64,000 nucleotides of DNA, taken from Ectocarpus siliculosus (taxonomy: Eukaryota > Sar > Phaeophyceae > Ectocarpales > Ectocarpaceae). The notes below the pieces were generated by a model. That model made no database searches and was not told the DNA's origin. It worked only from the letters and a program-made list of their open reading frames with translations. Both the position numbers and the translations under genes were made by a program. The DNA lies in the NCBI GenBank assembly GCA_000310025.1, contig FN649740.1:4651103-4715102 (forward strand), read 5' to 3'. Shown piece after piece: positions 11,561 to 24,100 of this stretch; the stretch's first letter is position 1, and each line of letters starts with the position of its first letter.

Positions 11561-13772
11561 CCTGGAAATTCTGATGTACGCAGATGACGTACTGTAGACT
11601 ACGTATGATATCACCCGTCGTGGACCGATTTTTCAAATCTCGATTGCTCTGCAAAAACATTGATGGCGCCAACATTTTCGAAACGTTGGATTCATGTCGT
11701 CAAGGACTTTGTCAAGAAAAGGTATCATTCGATTTGGATATCCTCTTCGTCGTGGAGTAGTTGAGTTTTTGACGTGATCAATGCCTTGTACGCTTAGTCT
11801 ACTGTGGGGCATCTCACGATCTCTTTCAAGGGCGGGGACCAGCGTGCTGTGTGTGATTTCATACTGCGCCTGCTGGTGTTTCAGTAGCGGGAGTTGCAGA
11901 AGGAGATAGCTAAGATACACAAGCAAAGCACAGCGGCATAGGAAGGAAAGCTGCTGTTGCTCATTCGCAAACTTGGATATGCAAGCAATATAGCTTGCTT
12001 GGTGGAGAGATATGTATCCTGATCGGCGTACAAGGTGCTGCAATACGGACAGCAGTAGAACTTCTCGGCCCCAAAACCTATTACTTGTACTAGAAGTATA
12101 TAGCAATCAGTGCAAGCGAAACGGGTGGTCATTTGCTCATATGATCCGCGCAAGCACCTACATAGTAGTCTGTCGCACGCACGGCTTGGTGATGACCAAC
12201 ATGTGACGATGCTGTGCCAAGTTCCGCGAATTCGCTTGTTCAATTTCAAGATTCAAAACGTTGATTCTGGCAGCCTTTGCGCGCTTGTCACTTATCGCCA
12301 CCAAGCTCAAGATAAAGGAAGTACTACAGTACAACGACCGAACTCACGTGACAAAGTTGACCGAAGGTTATCCTCGGGCCGGTGCCAGCAGCAGCAGAGC
12401 AAGACAATGAGGGACAGCGGGACAGCGGGCGGGGCAGCAAGAACACGGAAGGGGGCAACGCGAGTGGCACCCAAACGAGAATGGCGTTTGGGGGAGACGC
12501 GGAATGTTTCGATCCCCAAAAAGATGCAAGACAGAAGATGCACCACTTTTTGTGTCTGTCTCTGTGGCAAAGGTATTTTCCGTTACATGTACCTTTGGTC
12601 TGTCTGAGGTTACGTAATGCGTGTGGTAAATGCATCAGGATTCACCAGCATGACAGCTGTGTTTACAACCGATCGGCTTAGACTGTGGCCACCGTTTCTC
12701 TTGTGTCGGGACGTTGAGTTGTTTTCATCGGAGTCCCGAGAAGATAAAAAAAAGACAACGGGGAGGCAAGGGAAACAACTTCTGGCCTCCCTTCTTTGTG
12801 ATTGAACTGGGTGTGGTCCAAACCTGCCTCAATTGAGGGCTTCATTTTGCAACCAGCATCGATGTCTGAAAGTGTTGAGCAGATGTCGGTACCGATTGTA
12901 CTGGCGAAGACAACAACGGCCCTTCTGTCACGGGGCATACCATGGCCACTGCATGACGTTTTACATACAGACGCATGACGGATCGCGCAAGTCCTACCAA
13001 AAAGTAGCTCCCAGACCCTGTCGCAGCCCGCTCACAAGCGTCGTCTATTCGAGCGACGTATACGTACTTTGCACCAAGGTAGTGGGGTCGATGCCAGAAG
13101 GGAAACAAACAAACTTTTCATTGGCCCGCAAGTAAGAGCGCGGTCGAATTACTGTAACGAAAACACCGACTACGGCCACCTGGAGAAAGAGCGTTGAGCG
13201 TATTGCTTGTAAACCCGTGCCCACAGAAACGCCCGATCGAAAGCATATGTCCGGGTGTAAAATGCCCAAAGCGAACACAGGCAGCAACGCCAATCTGTAC
13301 TGAAATTCACTTCAAAGCATCGGAATCCGTCGCCCCCGGGGAGGGGACATAGGTAGTCTAATGATGTAAAAAACCGTTGTCCGAACGTCCTTGTTACGCC
13401 TTTTGTGCCAGACCAAGAGAAACCAAGTGTGACCCCGACGGAACCCGAATCAAACGAACGAGAAATTGAGGAAAGCATCAAATCATCGGTACAGTTTGTA
13501 GTAAAGGCTTTTCCCTCAATAGATAATCACGGAGCTATTTGTGATCAAGCAACTCCCGGGTTTCGAAATATCGAAAGTACGTCACGCAAAAAAATAGAGG
13601 GAGTTCAAACAACCAATCACAGAAACGTTTCGGCTGGTCCACAACTCACTCAGCACCGAGTAAGGGAAGAGAGAGAGATCATAGGTCTGAATACGACGTA
13701 GCATACGGCAGAAGTCGCATACGTGCTGTCCCAGTTTACCATCACACTCATGGACGTCTCTTGGCCTCGATA
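11561..13772. other. Spacer downstream of FANCD2, nothing recognised
   Basis: Open frames here are short, have no splice-like borders and match no family I know. The stretch probably contains the 3' untranslated region and terminator of the minus-strand FANCD2 gene at its upper end. Confidence 0.4.
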
Positions 13773-13850
13773 GGTTGGCCAGCTTATCAACACCATTCGC
13801 TAAACTAACCAAGGCTGACTAGCTTGCCAACACTGTTCGCCAAACTACCC
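13773..13850. repeat. Two-copy 38-bp imperfect direct repeat over the FANCD2 stop codon
   Basis: Plus-strand copies at 13773-13810 and 13813-13850 share the skeleton GGnTgnCnAGCTTnnCAACAC followed by TTCGC and AAACTA. About three quarters of positions agree. The FANCD2 stop (13845-13847) lies in the second copy. Confidence 0.6.
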
Positions 13851-16800
13851 GTCGCTGTCAGTTTCAGAGCCGCTGTCGTTGTTCTGCACGAGCGGAACGG
13901 TGTCTTCGCCCTCTTCCCCGTCCTCTTCTTCCTCCTCCTGCTCCTCCTCCTCTTCCTCCTCCTCGTCTTCTTCTTCCTCCTCCTCCTCCTCTTCCTCCGC
14001 GTTGTCGCCGTCGTCTGCTTGCACCCGTCTTTTCCCCGCTCTACCCGAATCGGAGTCCGAAGAGTCCGAGTCTGAATCCTCGTTTCCTTCATTTCTCTCT
14101 GGCGGCTCTTCGTCCTCGCTCTCCTCCACCGCTATGTGTCAGACAAAAAGATAAAAGAAACAAACAAACAACATGCAAAGTCAGCATCAAACAAGATGAG
14201 CAAAATTTCTTCCGGATCAAGAGCATGTTTCCTGAAATGGACCTCTGTGGTAACGACTCCATCAGGCAAGATGCATAGAATGAATCAAACCATACTCATC
14301 GGCGAGGAGACCAACGACAGCAGCTGTTGTCCTCCGCCAAATGTGAGCAATGTGCGGTTGATGAAGACTATAGGCATGACTGTGCGACAGTATGGCATCT
14401 GTCAAGACCCTCTTTCCTTGGCGTATCCCATGCAAAATCAAAACGGCAAACACGCCAAGCAAGTGCTACGCCAACGAGGTAAAATAAAAGCGGGAAGCGA
14501 AAACAGAGGTACAAATAGTGAACGATTCTCCACGCGTGTGCAATATACTTCCAACCATGTCGAATTTTCGGGGACGACCAAAACTACGCCGAGGCTTATT
14601 CTGTTGACGATTCATACGCACAACCGACGGATAATAAAAAAAACACAACAGAAGCATTGTCAAGAAAAACGAATTTGTCAAGACGCAAATACCCTTATGG
14701 ATTCTAAACGAGAGACGTATTCTGGAAAATAGTCTGGCACGCAGGCCTCACAGGCGTAGACGAGCAGCATCGCCGTCGAGCCCGTTGGTCTCAGCAGTTA
14801 TCACTCAAAAAGAAAGGTCATGAGTGCAAAATGTGAAAAAAGAAGCAAACAGACGTGTCACGAAAAGTTAAAGAAAACACAAACTCTAATATGGTTCCCT
14901 ACTCACGTACGACGAGCAGCTCTCCGTCGAGACTCCTGTTCTTCAGATTCCCCACCGACAACGCCCCATAGCAGTCGTTGGATTGAACCAAAGACTTCAT
15001 CCTGTTGTTATCAATGGATGCCGAAGGGCGTCAAGGACACAGCCGACACCCATGATGGCAGGAGCGTTGAGTCGAGACAGCAGCGGTGTGCCCAGAAGTC
15101 AGCCGGTGGCAAAGTGGGTGACAGATGAAACACTCCGCGCCGACGAACTTATTCGTCATTTTTGCACATGAACCAACGACGGCGGTATGTAAATACGTGT
15201 CTTGCTTGGCGTCAACGTACTCTGCAGTGCGAGGGTAGTTTCTTGATGAAGAGGTGTTGCTACATCTATTTACATCACCACTCAGCATCCAAACACCAAT
15301 TGATACGGCTCAGACCTAGTAGATCACACGCAGTAACAGTCAGGGGACCACGCGCGGCGTTTTGCAGTCACGGGGATATGTCTCGTATCCCGAGTTTTTC
15401 TGCAATGGGGAATGTCAAGGCGTAAACAACCGTCAACCGACAACATTGTGTTGGACATGGAGGCACCCCGACCAACGACAAGCACAGACGCACGAAGATA
15501 CACTGTTATGTACTCATGTGAAACATCGGGGGGGGGGGGGGGAGCCAACCTGAAAATGAATTCCTCGAGGAGTTTTTTCACGGCCGGCGCTTCCTTTGAC
15601 ATGGCAGCATCCCCGACGTCCTTGCCATGCGCACAGAGGCTCTGCATCTGTCTGGTTGTTTGCTGACGATCAAGCACGCAGGGCGAGAAGTCACAACCAG
15701 AGACGGAGGGTCCGGGAAATACATGAAACGAAGGGAAACAAACAACGCTAGAACCATCTGTCCAAATGGCATTTTATATATTTCCAGGTAGTTGGTCACA
15801 AGCACAGCAATATCCCGGCGGTCTGCTGTACCAATTCGGACGCTCACCCGTGGTTTCGCTTCTGCTGTAATAGAAGACGGCGCTGACACCTTGGGAATGG
15901 CAAGACGAAAACCATGACACCAGACTGAAGGCTGTTTCTCAACACGGCTAGTTCACTTGGCCGAAAAAGCAAAAAGGCGTTTCACTTCGCCATTTCGCGA
16001 AGTGGCAGACCGTTCAGGTTCGGACACAATCGTTCGGTGGAACAAACGACCTTCACCATGCCCCGAAACATCGTCCTCATTACCGCTGAATAAGGTGGCG
16101 CCACAAATGAGTTGACAATAAGGCTGTAGTCATACTTATGAAAGAACGCACAGCGACAAAAACGTAAGACATCAACAGGAGCACCATTGACTACGATCAA
16201 GGCAACAAACAAAAAAAACAACAGCACCCAGCAGCATCTCCACACCTGCAGACCCTTGACGATGCCCAAAACTTCATCCTGGTTGCTATCGAAGGCCCTC
16301 TCCAGCACAGACATGGCGGATTTCAGAAACACCTGCACAGAAATATGGCGCACATAGAACAGGCGTGATGACAAAAAATATCTCCTTTCCTGGTGGGATG
16401 AGCAAAGCATTCCAAATAGCCATGGCGGATGTTGACGATAAAATAATGCACCAGGACGAGGGGCTGCACAAACAACCGTGGTGTTGCTTGCTACCGCCAA
16501 TGTTGCTGTTGTTGTCGCTGTCGCTGCTGGTGCTGTTTCTGCTGCTGTTTCTTGTACTGCTGCCCACGCACACAACAGCTGCAAACATTACGCAGAAAGA
16601 GTTGATAACCACGGTCGCAGGTAAACCAAGTCCAGCATGTGGTGCTGATCACTAAGCGTGTGTGCGGTCCACAAGCTCCACATCAACAAGCGACAAGACC
16701 AACCTGGTTGCCATAGTAGCTATGAGATGTGCGTGAGGCGCCCATTGATTAATCAAATCAAACACGTGCTCTCGGGTCGCAAGACTGCCGCCACGTGTGT

Positions 16801-18812
16801 GTCCCGCGTGTGCAACGAAGCGTTCCCTAAAAACAAAGGAAGGCATTTCGACGCTGGCAGGGCACCACACGCCAGCCCAAGTATCCGGCCAATTACAATT
16901 CAGCGGCACCGGTGTTGGCGGCTAGGGCAATTGAAGGCCGTCGAATATCTCTTCCTGTCTGCCGAAGAAACCCCAGAAATCTACGCGGGTCCTGTTGCTA
17001 CATACAGCGTTTCCCCAACAAAAACACGCGAGACCGCAGCACGACACAGGGTACGAGTAGCCCCCGAAATTCGGACCTGCATGATTTTTTTGCTCTCGCG
17101 CAGCGCGGACACGAGCACCAGCCTCCTCGACAGGGTAGGGTTTCCCTTGGTGAAGAGGATCAGCAGCTTCAACATGAGCACCTGCATCGGCAGCAAATCG
17201 TCCATCGAATGAATTTCACCTCGTCGTGTTATTTCGGCAAACATCCATCTTAAACCACTGAACCGCTGGGATAGATCGCGCCGCGTTGGGTTGCAACGCA
17301 CTGCGTTGCGTCATCTATGCGGTACAGGCCAGCGGCAGTAGTGTGAAACGCAAAAACGTCAACCTTCGGGGAAAGGATCAATTCGTGATTTTATCTCACC
17401 GTCGAGCACCGACTATCATATTTGGAAGTAATGGTGGACCCGTTCCTGGTCCGTGCTTCGCATCCCGATTTTCACCTTTCGCCGGAAAATTTGAAGCCAT
17501 ACCTTCCAATATCATCTGTCATAATCCCTTACGTGACTGGGTTAATTTGATTATTTTTTCCCCACAATTGGCTCTCTGCGGTCAAAGATCTTCGATGCAT
17601 GCGTGTACACCAACAAATGACGGCGTCAAGGATGGTGCAGCAGTGAGTTCATGTGTGGGGCTCACAGGGATGGCCACGCGCTATATGTAAGGGTGACAAA
17701 CAGGAGTACAGTAGTACTGCTGCTGTACAGCAGTAGCAGCTATGCGGAGAGAAATATAGACTACTACAGCAGCAGTAGTTTCTGAGTAGGTGTGCATGCC
17801 TGTCTCCAACAGCAACCAATCGCACAGAGGACATACCTGTGCAAGTAATACATGTTGGCACATCTTCTCCACCTCATGCTTGGACAGAGTATACGGCAAA
17901 CGCAAATGCTAGCGGCGCTAGATGCGAAGACGCTGACGGGAAACCGCCTCACAGAAGCGCCAAATCGAAGAAAAAAAAAACGGCCCACTCATCAGAGAAT
18001 CGAGACCATCATCCACTATCGCACAAAATGCATAAAAATCGTAATAAATTTTACAATTCTGTACTAAAAATAGAGAGCTGTGATCGGAGGTGTGATCGGA
18101 GGTGTAGTCGTGAAAACCCTCGTCTTTGAGCGAAAATTTGCACACAGCAGACGAACCACCCTTCACTCCCAATACTGGGAACCACACGCACCGCAATCAC
18201 AACAACATCAAGCACCGAGGCAGTACGTTAGCATCGGCTCCGGTGCGCGTTTTTCTCTGCTCTCTCCCGCGGATGCGGCACCGGGTTGATCACATGTTCA
18301 GGGTGCTGAATGTACTGTACCCTCCGGTGGTATTTTGCGTTTCAATCTTACAGCAGTACCGGTAGGCAGTAGATTTGATCTGGAAAGGATATCTGCCCCA
18401 CATCAGAGAGATTCGGCATGGGTGAATAGTGTTGTACTGTGTGTGTCCTGTGCGCATTGCTGATAAGCGTGGTTTGGGGGTGGGCTGCCTCTGTGTCGAC
18501 CTGCTGGTCTCAATGTTTTGCTCTCACGTGAGGCACAACGGCGATCTTTCGGCACGCAAAGCGATCGAAGCTGAGAACGGAGCTGAATCGGCCTGCAGTC
18601 ACGTAAGGGTTAAAAGCGGGGCGGTACTGCTGTACGGTATCGCAAGAAGCACTGCCAGCCCGACACAAGAGCTACGTTTGCTTCCAGCAGGCGCGGTTTC
18701 GTCTTCGTCTCGAACGCCTCACCATCCTCTCCGTCCGCATGAGAACAGCGTCGGTGGGTAGCCTGGACCGAGGCGAGAAGTCCGTCCGATCCTTCCAGCA
18801 GGACAGCAACGC
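13845..18812 (-). CDS. FANCD2: FANCD2 exons 31-36, C-terminal conserved block and acidic tail
   Basis: Exons with phase in/out: 18723-18812 (0/0), 17077-17181 (0/0), 16246-16332 (0/0), 15550-15662 (0/2), 14907-15001 (2/1, donor C/GTGAGT) and 13845-14131 (1/stop). Landmarks: VLMLKLLILFTKGNPTL (FSILINLIKVFDSHPVL), VFLKSAMSVLERAFDSNQDE ([20 protein letters not shown]), MQSLCAHGK (LHHLCGHSK), APAVKKLLEEFIFR (VPLLKKTLELLVCR) and VGNLKNRSLDGE (LGNLKNRDLQGE). The last exon encodes an Asp/Ser stretch, a KRR basic patch and then a run of Glu with few interruptions, ending in DSGSETDSDG. Acidic C-termini are typical of FANCD2, but this one is longer than the human tail. Confidence 0.92.
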
Positions 18813-21135
18813 CTGAAGAAGAAAAAAAAAGAAATAACCGCACTCGCTCAACGATACGCAGGGGAATTTTCTCTTGATGCGTGTACATAGACCCGAGATC
18901 CAATATGTTCCCGCTACCAGAGAGCTGTGGAATGAAGCTCGTTTATAGTGGTCTTTCGTTGCCGTGCAATTAACTTGTAGGAATGGAAATCGTTTCTTCA
19001 TGAGGAAGCCCTATCGGAGGACGGCTGAACCTTTCGCCTAAAATACCCTTGACTCGACACCGATGAAGCGGTCTATTTAATTTGACCCCGAATGTCTTCA
19101 GGTGGAGGCAAGAACGCAGACCAGCTAGAAACTGCGAAAAAGCCACAAGAAATAGGTGCCAACCACCAAAGAGAGCACTGCACGCTTCGGAAGCAGCAGC
19201 AGCATCAGCAGCATCAGCAGTACCACCATCGCCGACGACAACAACAACGACACACAAACGAATATCTTGCCTGAAGGAGCGGGGTGTAGAAGTGCGAGAA
19301 GGACGCGGCAGTGAGGGTTGGGTATCCTTCCGCGGGGCCCAGGCAGTCCCCGGTCTCAAGCAGTAGCGGGAGCACCTCCGATCCCATCACCTTAAACAGT
19401 CCACAAACATTAGGAGAAGAACCCGGTAAACGGCTGGCACATGCTACGTCACTTGGCGATAGTCTTCAATGCCCCATGTCTGTAAGAACATTGGGGCGAT
19501 ATGTAGGAACGGACAAGAACATCATTCTAAGACCAAAGTGGGCCCAGAACAAGCCGACCGTACAGGCAGTACGCATTGTCGGCAACACCTCCTGCAGAAA
19601 TATTACCCGGTCAAATACACGGTGACTTTCAACAACGATATAGCGAAGTTCCCCTTCCTTTTGGGGGAGGAAACAGCTACGGAGCCGCAGCTGGTTCAAT
19701 CACCCGTATGGCAGAGACGTCGAAAGTCTTCGGCGAGAAGGCGGTGGTCTGTTAGCGCAAGAACAACACGTTCTGGGATTCACAGACGGGGTACGCATGC
19801 ATCACAGATCGCAAGGATTCGAGCAGAAAGTATAAGAGCAGGTCCGGTCCACAATCAAACCCACCGCAGCTAGATCCCCGACTACATCAAACTCTGGTAC
19901 GTTCTAGAAGGCTCCTTTTATTTGCCTGGTCACGACACAGCGAAAAAGGCTTCGACCGCAGAGAGTGAATTTTCGTTTCTGCGGGCCCCAAGCGCTTAAC
20001 ACGCCTACCTCCACCGCCTGGAGCGGGTCCTTGGCCCAGCGCAGGTGTGCCCTGACCAGCACCCCGAGGGTCGAGCTCTTGTACACGAACCTGGCCGCAT
20101 AACAAAAACGAGGAAAAATAAATATATATATTGTGAACCAACCACAGCTTGGCGCTTTAGTGGACGAAAGGGTGAGTAAGTGCTGAACCCTCACTAGCTG
20201 GGCATGAAGTATCAGCAAGAGGACTGCCGGGGAGCACAAGTACACAACAAGTAAAATATTGCATATCTCTCTGTATCGCATGGTGGTTTAGTCTCGGTAG
20301 TGTTGTCGATGAACTGCGCTGAAAACGTACGCCTGAAACGCCTGGGGTGCATCCCACGGGAAAAAGGCGGTTGTGTATACATCACATAGTGATGAACCGT
20401 TGGAACAAAAAAATACCAATCGGGTCGAGGTGAAAGACCGCTATGGCACTTGCTCCAACACCAAATAGAGGCGAGAGCCGGAGTATGTCGTACTCTTGAC
20501 ACAAGCTGACTCTGCTGCCGGCACGCCACATCCCTCCCTCAACATGCGTTTCGCGCTCTTGCGGAGATCCGGAGATACCTCGGAATCAGCACAACGACAA
20601 ACAGTTTGAGAATAGAGTAGGTGACTCGGCGAAACTCGTGTCTAGCACAGCTTTACAGACCCCACCAATCCCTCGAACACTGAAAAGTAGCGCACCAAAA
20701 ATAAGGGGAAGGTGGCAAGTGTTGCCCGCTGAGCGTGGACGGTAAACAATACCGAGTACACTGGCTTGACACGACAAAGCCAACACCGTTTTCTTCCGGT
20801 TAAACGACAAAAAGGAAAGAGAAGGAAGTGTGAGCTCGACAAAAAATGGTGCTTTAGGCACTTACTTCAAGTCGCCCTCGCTCCAATCCCGCTGTAGCAG
20901 TGTGAGGCACAGCGAGGACAGCTTTTGGTGCGGAGACAGCTCGGGCGTTTCTCCTCTCCTCTGGCCTCCTCTTGCCGCTGCTCCTCTTCCGTCTGGCTGA
21001 GCGGCGAGGCAGCGAACTCTTGCTGTCGCCACGGCTTCCATGACCTGATTGATCAAAGGCCAATTGCAGGCGAACGAGAAGAGGACGAGGGACACACAGG
21101 GGGAGAGAGACAGACAGACAGACAGAGACAGAGAC

Positions 21136-21195
<60 letters not shown>

Positions 21196-24100
21196 GGGGG
21201 GGAGGAGAGATAGAGAGAGAGGGGGGGAGGGGGAGGGAGGGAGGGAGGGAGGGAGGGAGAGGGAGATAGAGAGAGAGAAACCAAGAGAGATAGGGAGGGA
21301 GCGAGAGAGTGACGTAGACGGACAGAAAGACAGACAGATAACATATTGAAATTAAGCAAAAAGACGCCCGATGATATTCTACGCGACCGCAGCAACTTCA
21401 GAGGCATTCACGCGCCCCAGCCCGTACATGAGCTGTCACCAAAAAACATTATTAATACAGCAACAACAAAGACGACGGCGACCACAATGACAACACACCT
21501 GAACGAGCTGGACCGCCAGAGGCAATTGCTGCACCGTGGAAGCGAAGTCCTCAAGCTTGTCGAAGCACATGACGAACGCTTCGTCCGCCGCCGGGCGGTT
21601 CTGCGACCCGTCCAAGCTCTCGTCCAGGTCGCCTGCCCCCACCCCCACCCCCCAGAAAAAAAACGAAAACCAAAGCACATTTGTTGGATGCGGAGCAAGA
21701 AAAAGTCTAGCAATCAGACAGATTGCTTCATTCTCCGGAGGAGTCGAAGGCCACCAGACTTTACAGCGCTTTTCCGGACCACACAGTGGGCGCGCGCTGA
21801 TTCAGCGTTCGTATTCAGGGTGGGCCATTCTCCATTCGAAGCGGTCCGTGCAAGATTGAATGAAAACAGAACAAGGGCGAAATACTTCGAAGTGCTTGTC
21901 TGCCTGCCGTTGATATGAAAAACGTACTCACGTTGAAAATCTGTGTTGTCCTCTAATCATCACTTCCCTTGCCGGTAAGCATACTGTACCTCAAATGCAA
22001 ACTTCCATCACAGAGAGGGGTGTCCTCCAGCATTTTACTGCAATATTGATTGTGTCTGTCAATGTGGCTCACTGTGCGTGTGTGTGAAATGAAATCGATA
22101 TGTAGGCCATTTCTTAAGTCTTCCCGACGTACATACCATCGTAGAAGGCGTCAGCTAAGCACTCCCCGAGGACATTGCGGCCGGCCTCCGAACCAAGAAT
22201 CTCATCCGATCCGCAAAGGATGCTCAAGACCTGGCGCGATGCGATGTGATACAACGACAACACGTGATAAACACCAACATTTGTGGCAGTGGGCGTGGAG
22301 TGGAGGGGTTCGGTCTTGCGTCTGTACTGGTCCAACTGAACATGACCGTCGTGGCTACAGTCCAAGTACCACCCAAAGAGGGGCAATCAGTGAAGAGCAG
22401 AAACTTGTACGATATCTGGCCCAGAAGGTCAGACGTCGCGAGTCACCTTCACCCACAGAGTTCGGAGAAGGCTCGCGCGCCAAGCTCGGATCACGGACAA
22501 CTTTTCTTTGCGTCTGTCCGAGTCATTCTCATTGACTTTCTGAAGTGATCTTGCCGAGCCGAGTGCTTCTTGCGACATCTTGGTGGGTAACGGATTTTCT
22601 ACATGATCACGGCAGTTGATGCCGCGACTCGCTCGACACTGGCACAATCCTGTCTTGATCTTTTCGTCAGACCACATAAATGGTCGATTAAAAGGCGCCA
22701 TCTTGTACGAGGAGTTATTTCAACCTTCTCATCGAGGCTACTGTTTCTCCCTATGATTCATCGCCGTGATCTGTGATCAACACCCTTTGCTCGACCAATT
22801 TCCACGCCCCCATCTTCGGAGAGAAAGTTTGATCGACTTGGTAATTTCCCGCTGACGAAAAACATGCTAGGCCAAGTTAATGCGAATGCACATTCTAAAC
22901 AACAGAGGGCGAAAGACCGTGGCATAGTCTGGCGCTGCGAAAAGCGACCGAAATACTTGGGAGGCAAAACACACACACAAACACATACATGCGTTGGCAT
23001 TGGTTGGCGCGTCGATGCCTGCGAAAGAAACACATTCAGTGCCCATCTGCAAGAATTATGGAAGTTCATTGATCAGCCGCCGATGGCATGTTCAATAATA
23101 GTGCGAAGCATTCATTGGCCAGCTGATTCACTTGGTGGGTGCCAATTCCACACACACGTACACTTCCATCGGTGGAGTTTTTTTATGAAACTGACGTCTT
23201 GCTTAGTCGAGGGTTAGCGACGGATGTTCATTGATCAGCCACCGAGTTCAATCGATGCAAAGAAAAAAGAAAGAAAAAAAAAAAAAACACACACACACAC
23301 ACGAACACACACCTTGAGAGTGAAATCGAGGCAAGGCAAGAGCATTTCCTCGTCGCTGACATCGGAGCAAAACACCCCGATCTCGTCCTCCATTCCTCCC
23401 AGGCTGTTCCCTACCATCTGATGAATGACGTTAGATTCAACCACGTTGGCGTGAAACAGAACAAAAATCGCGTCAGGAATTGCACAGGGATAACAAGGCG
23501 TGTTGAAGGGTCGCCAACCTTCGACATGGGACTATTGTGTTCGAAAACATCCGGCACTAGGAGTGTTTCGTGACAGCCATGAGCAAAACGATTAACACCC
23601 GGTGGTGGCTGCACCATGTTGTGCGTCACTGCACGTCAGTGAAGATCACGGTGGTGTGTGGAAAGTACAAATTCCTCGGACCCCCGCCGACACGATCGCT
23701 TAGCTTGCGATAGGGAGAGGTCGGTGTAACATCAAAAAAGAAAACAATGCTTTCAAAGACAAAGAATTAAGCGTGGGTGTCTCATGATTGGTTGGACGCA
23801 CCAACCAGGGTGTACGCAAGTATTCCTCCCAAACGGAAGCCGGCAGCCTCACAATCAAAACGCTAAACCGTCATCACCCACACGTTAATATCACGTGGGT
23901 ACTTGTTTCTCAACACATTTATCGTTCCTATTTCCTATGGTCAGGTGCATACAGATGTAAAAACATCTTCACTCGAAACGCCTTCGCTGTACATACATGT
24001 GTCGAAAACTGCGCCGCGCCTCGGCAAAACGTTTTCGGTATGACATTGTTATATCGCCAAATCAAGTTGGTTGCGGTTGTGAGCATTGACCGCACTTCAA

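Noticed and set aside
13805-14092. Lys/Arg-rich and Ser-rich open frames over the acidic-tail exon
   Set aside because: They are other-frame shadows of GAG/GAA repeats; the acidic frame continues FANCD2 in the right phase.
20862-21407. 181-codon minus frame with long Ser/Leu runs
   Set aside because: Most of it is translation of the GA/CT microsatellite; only 20866-21044 is a real FANCD2 exon.
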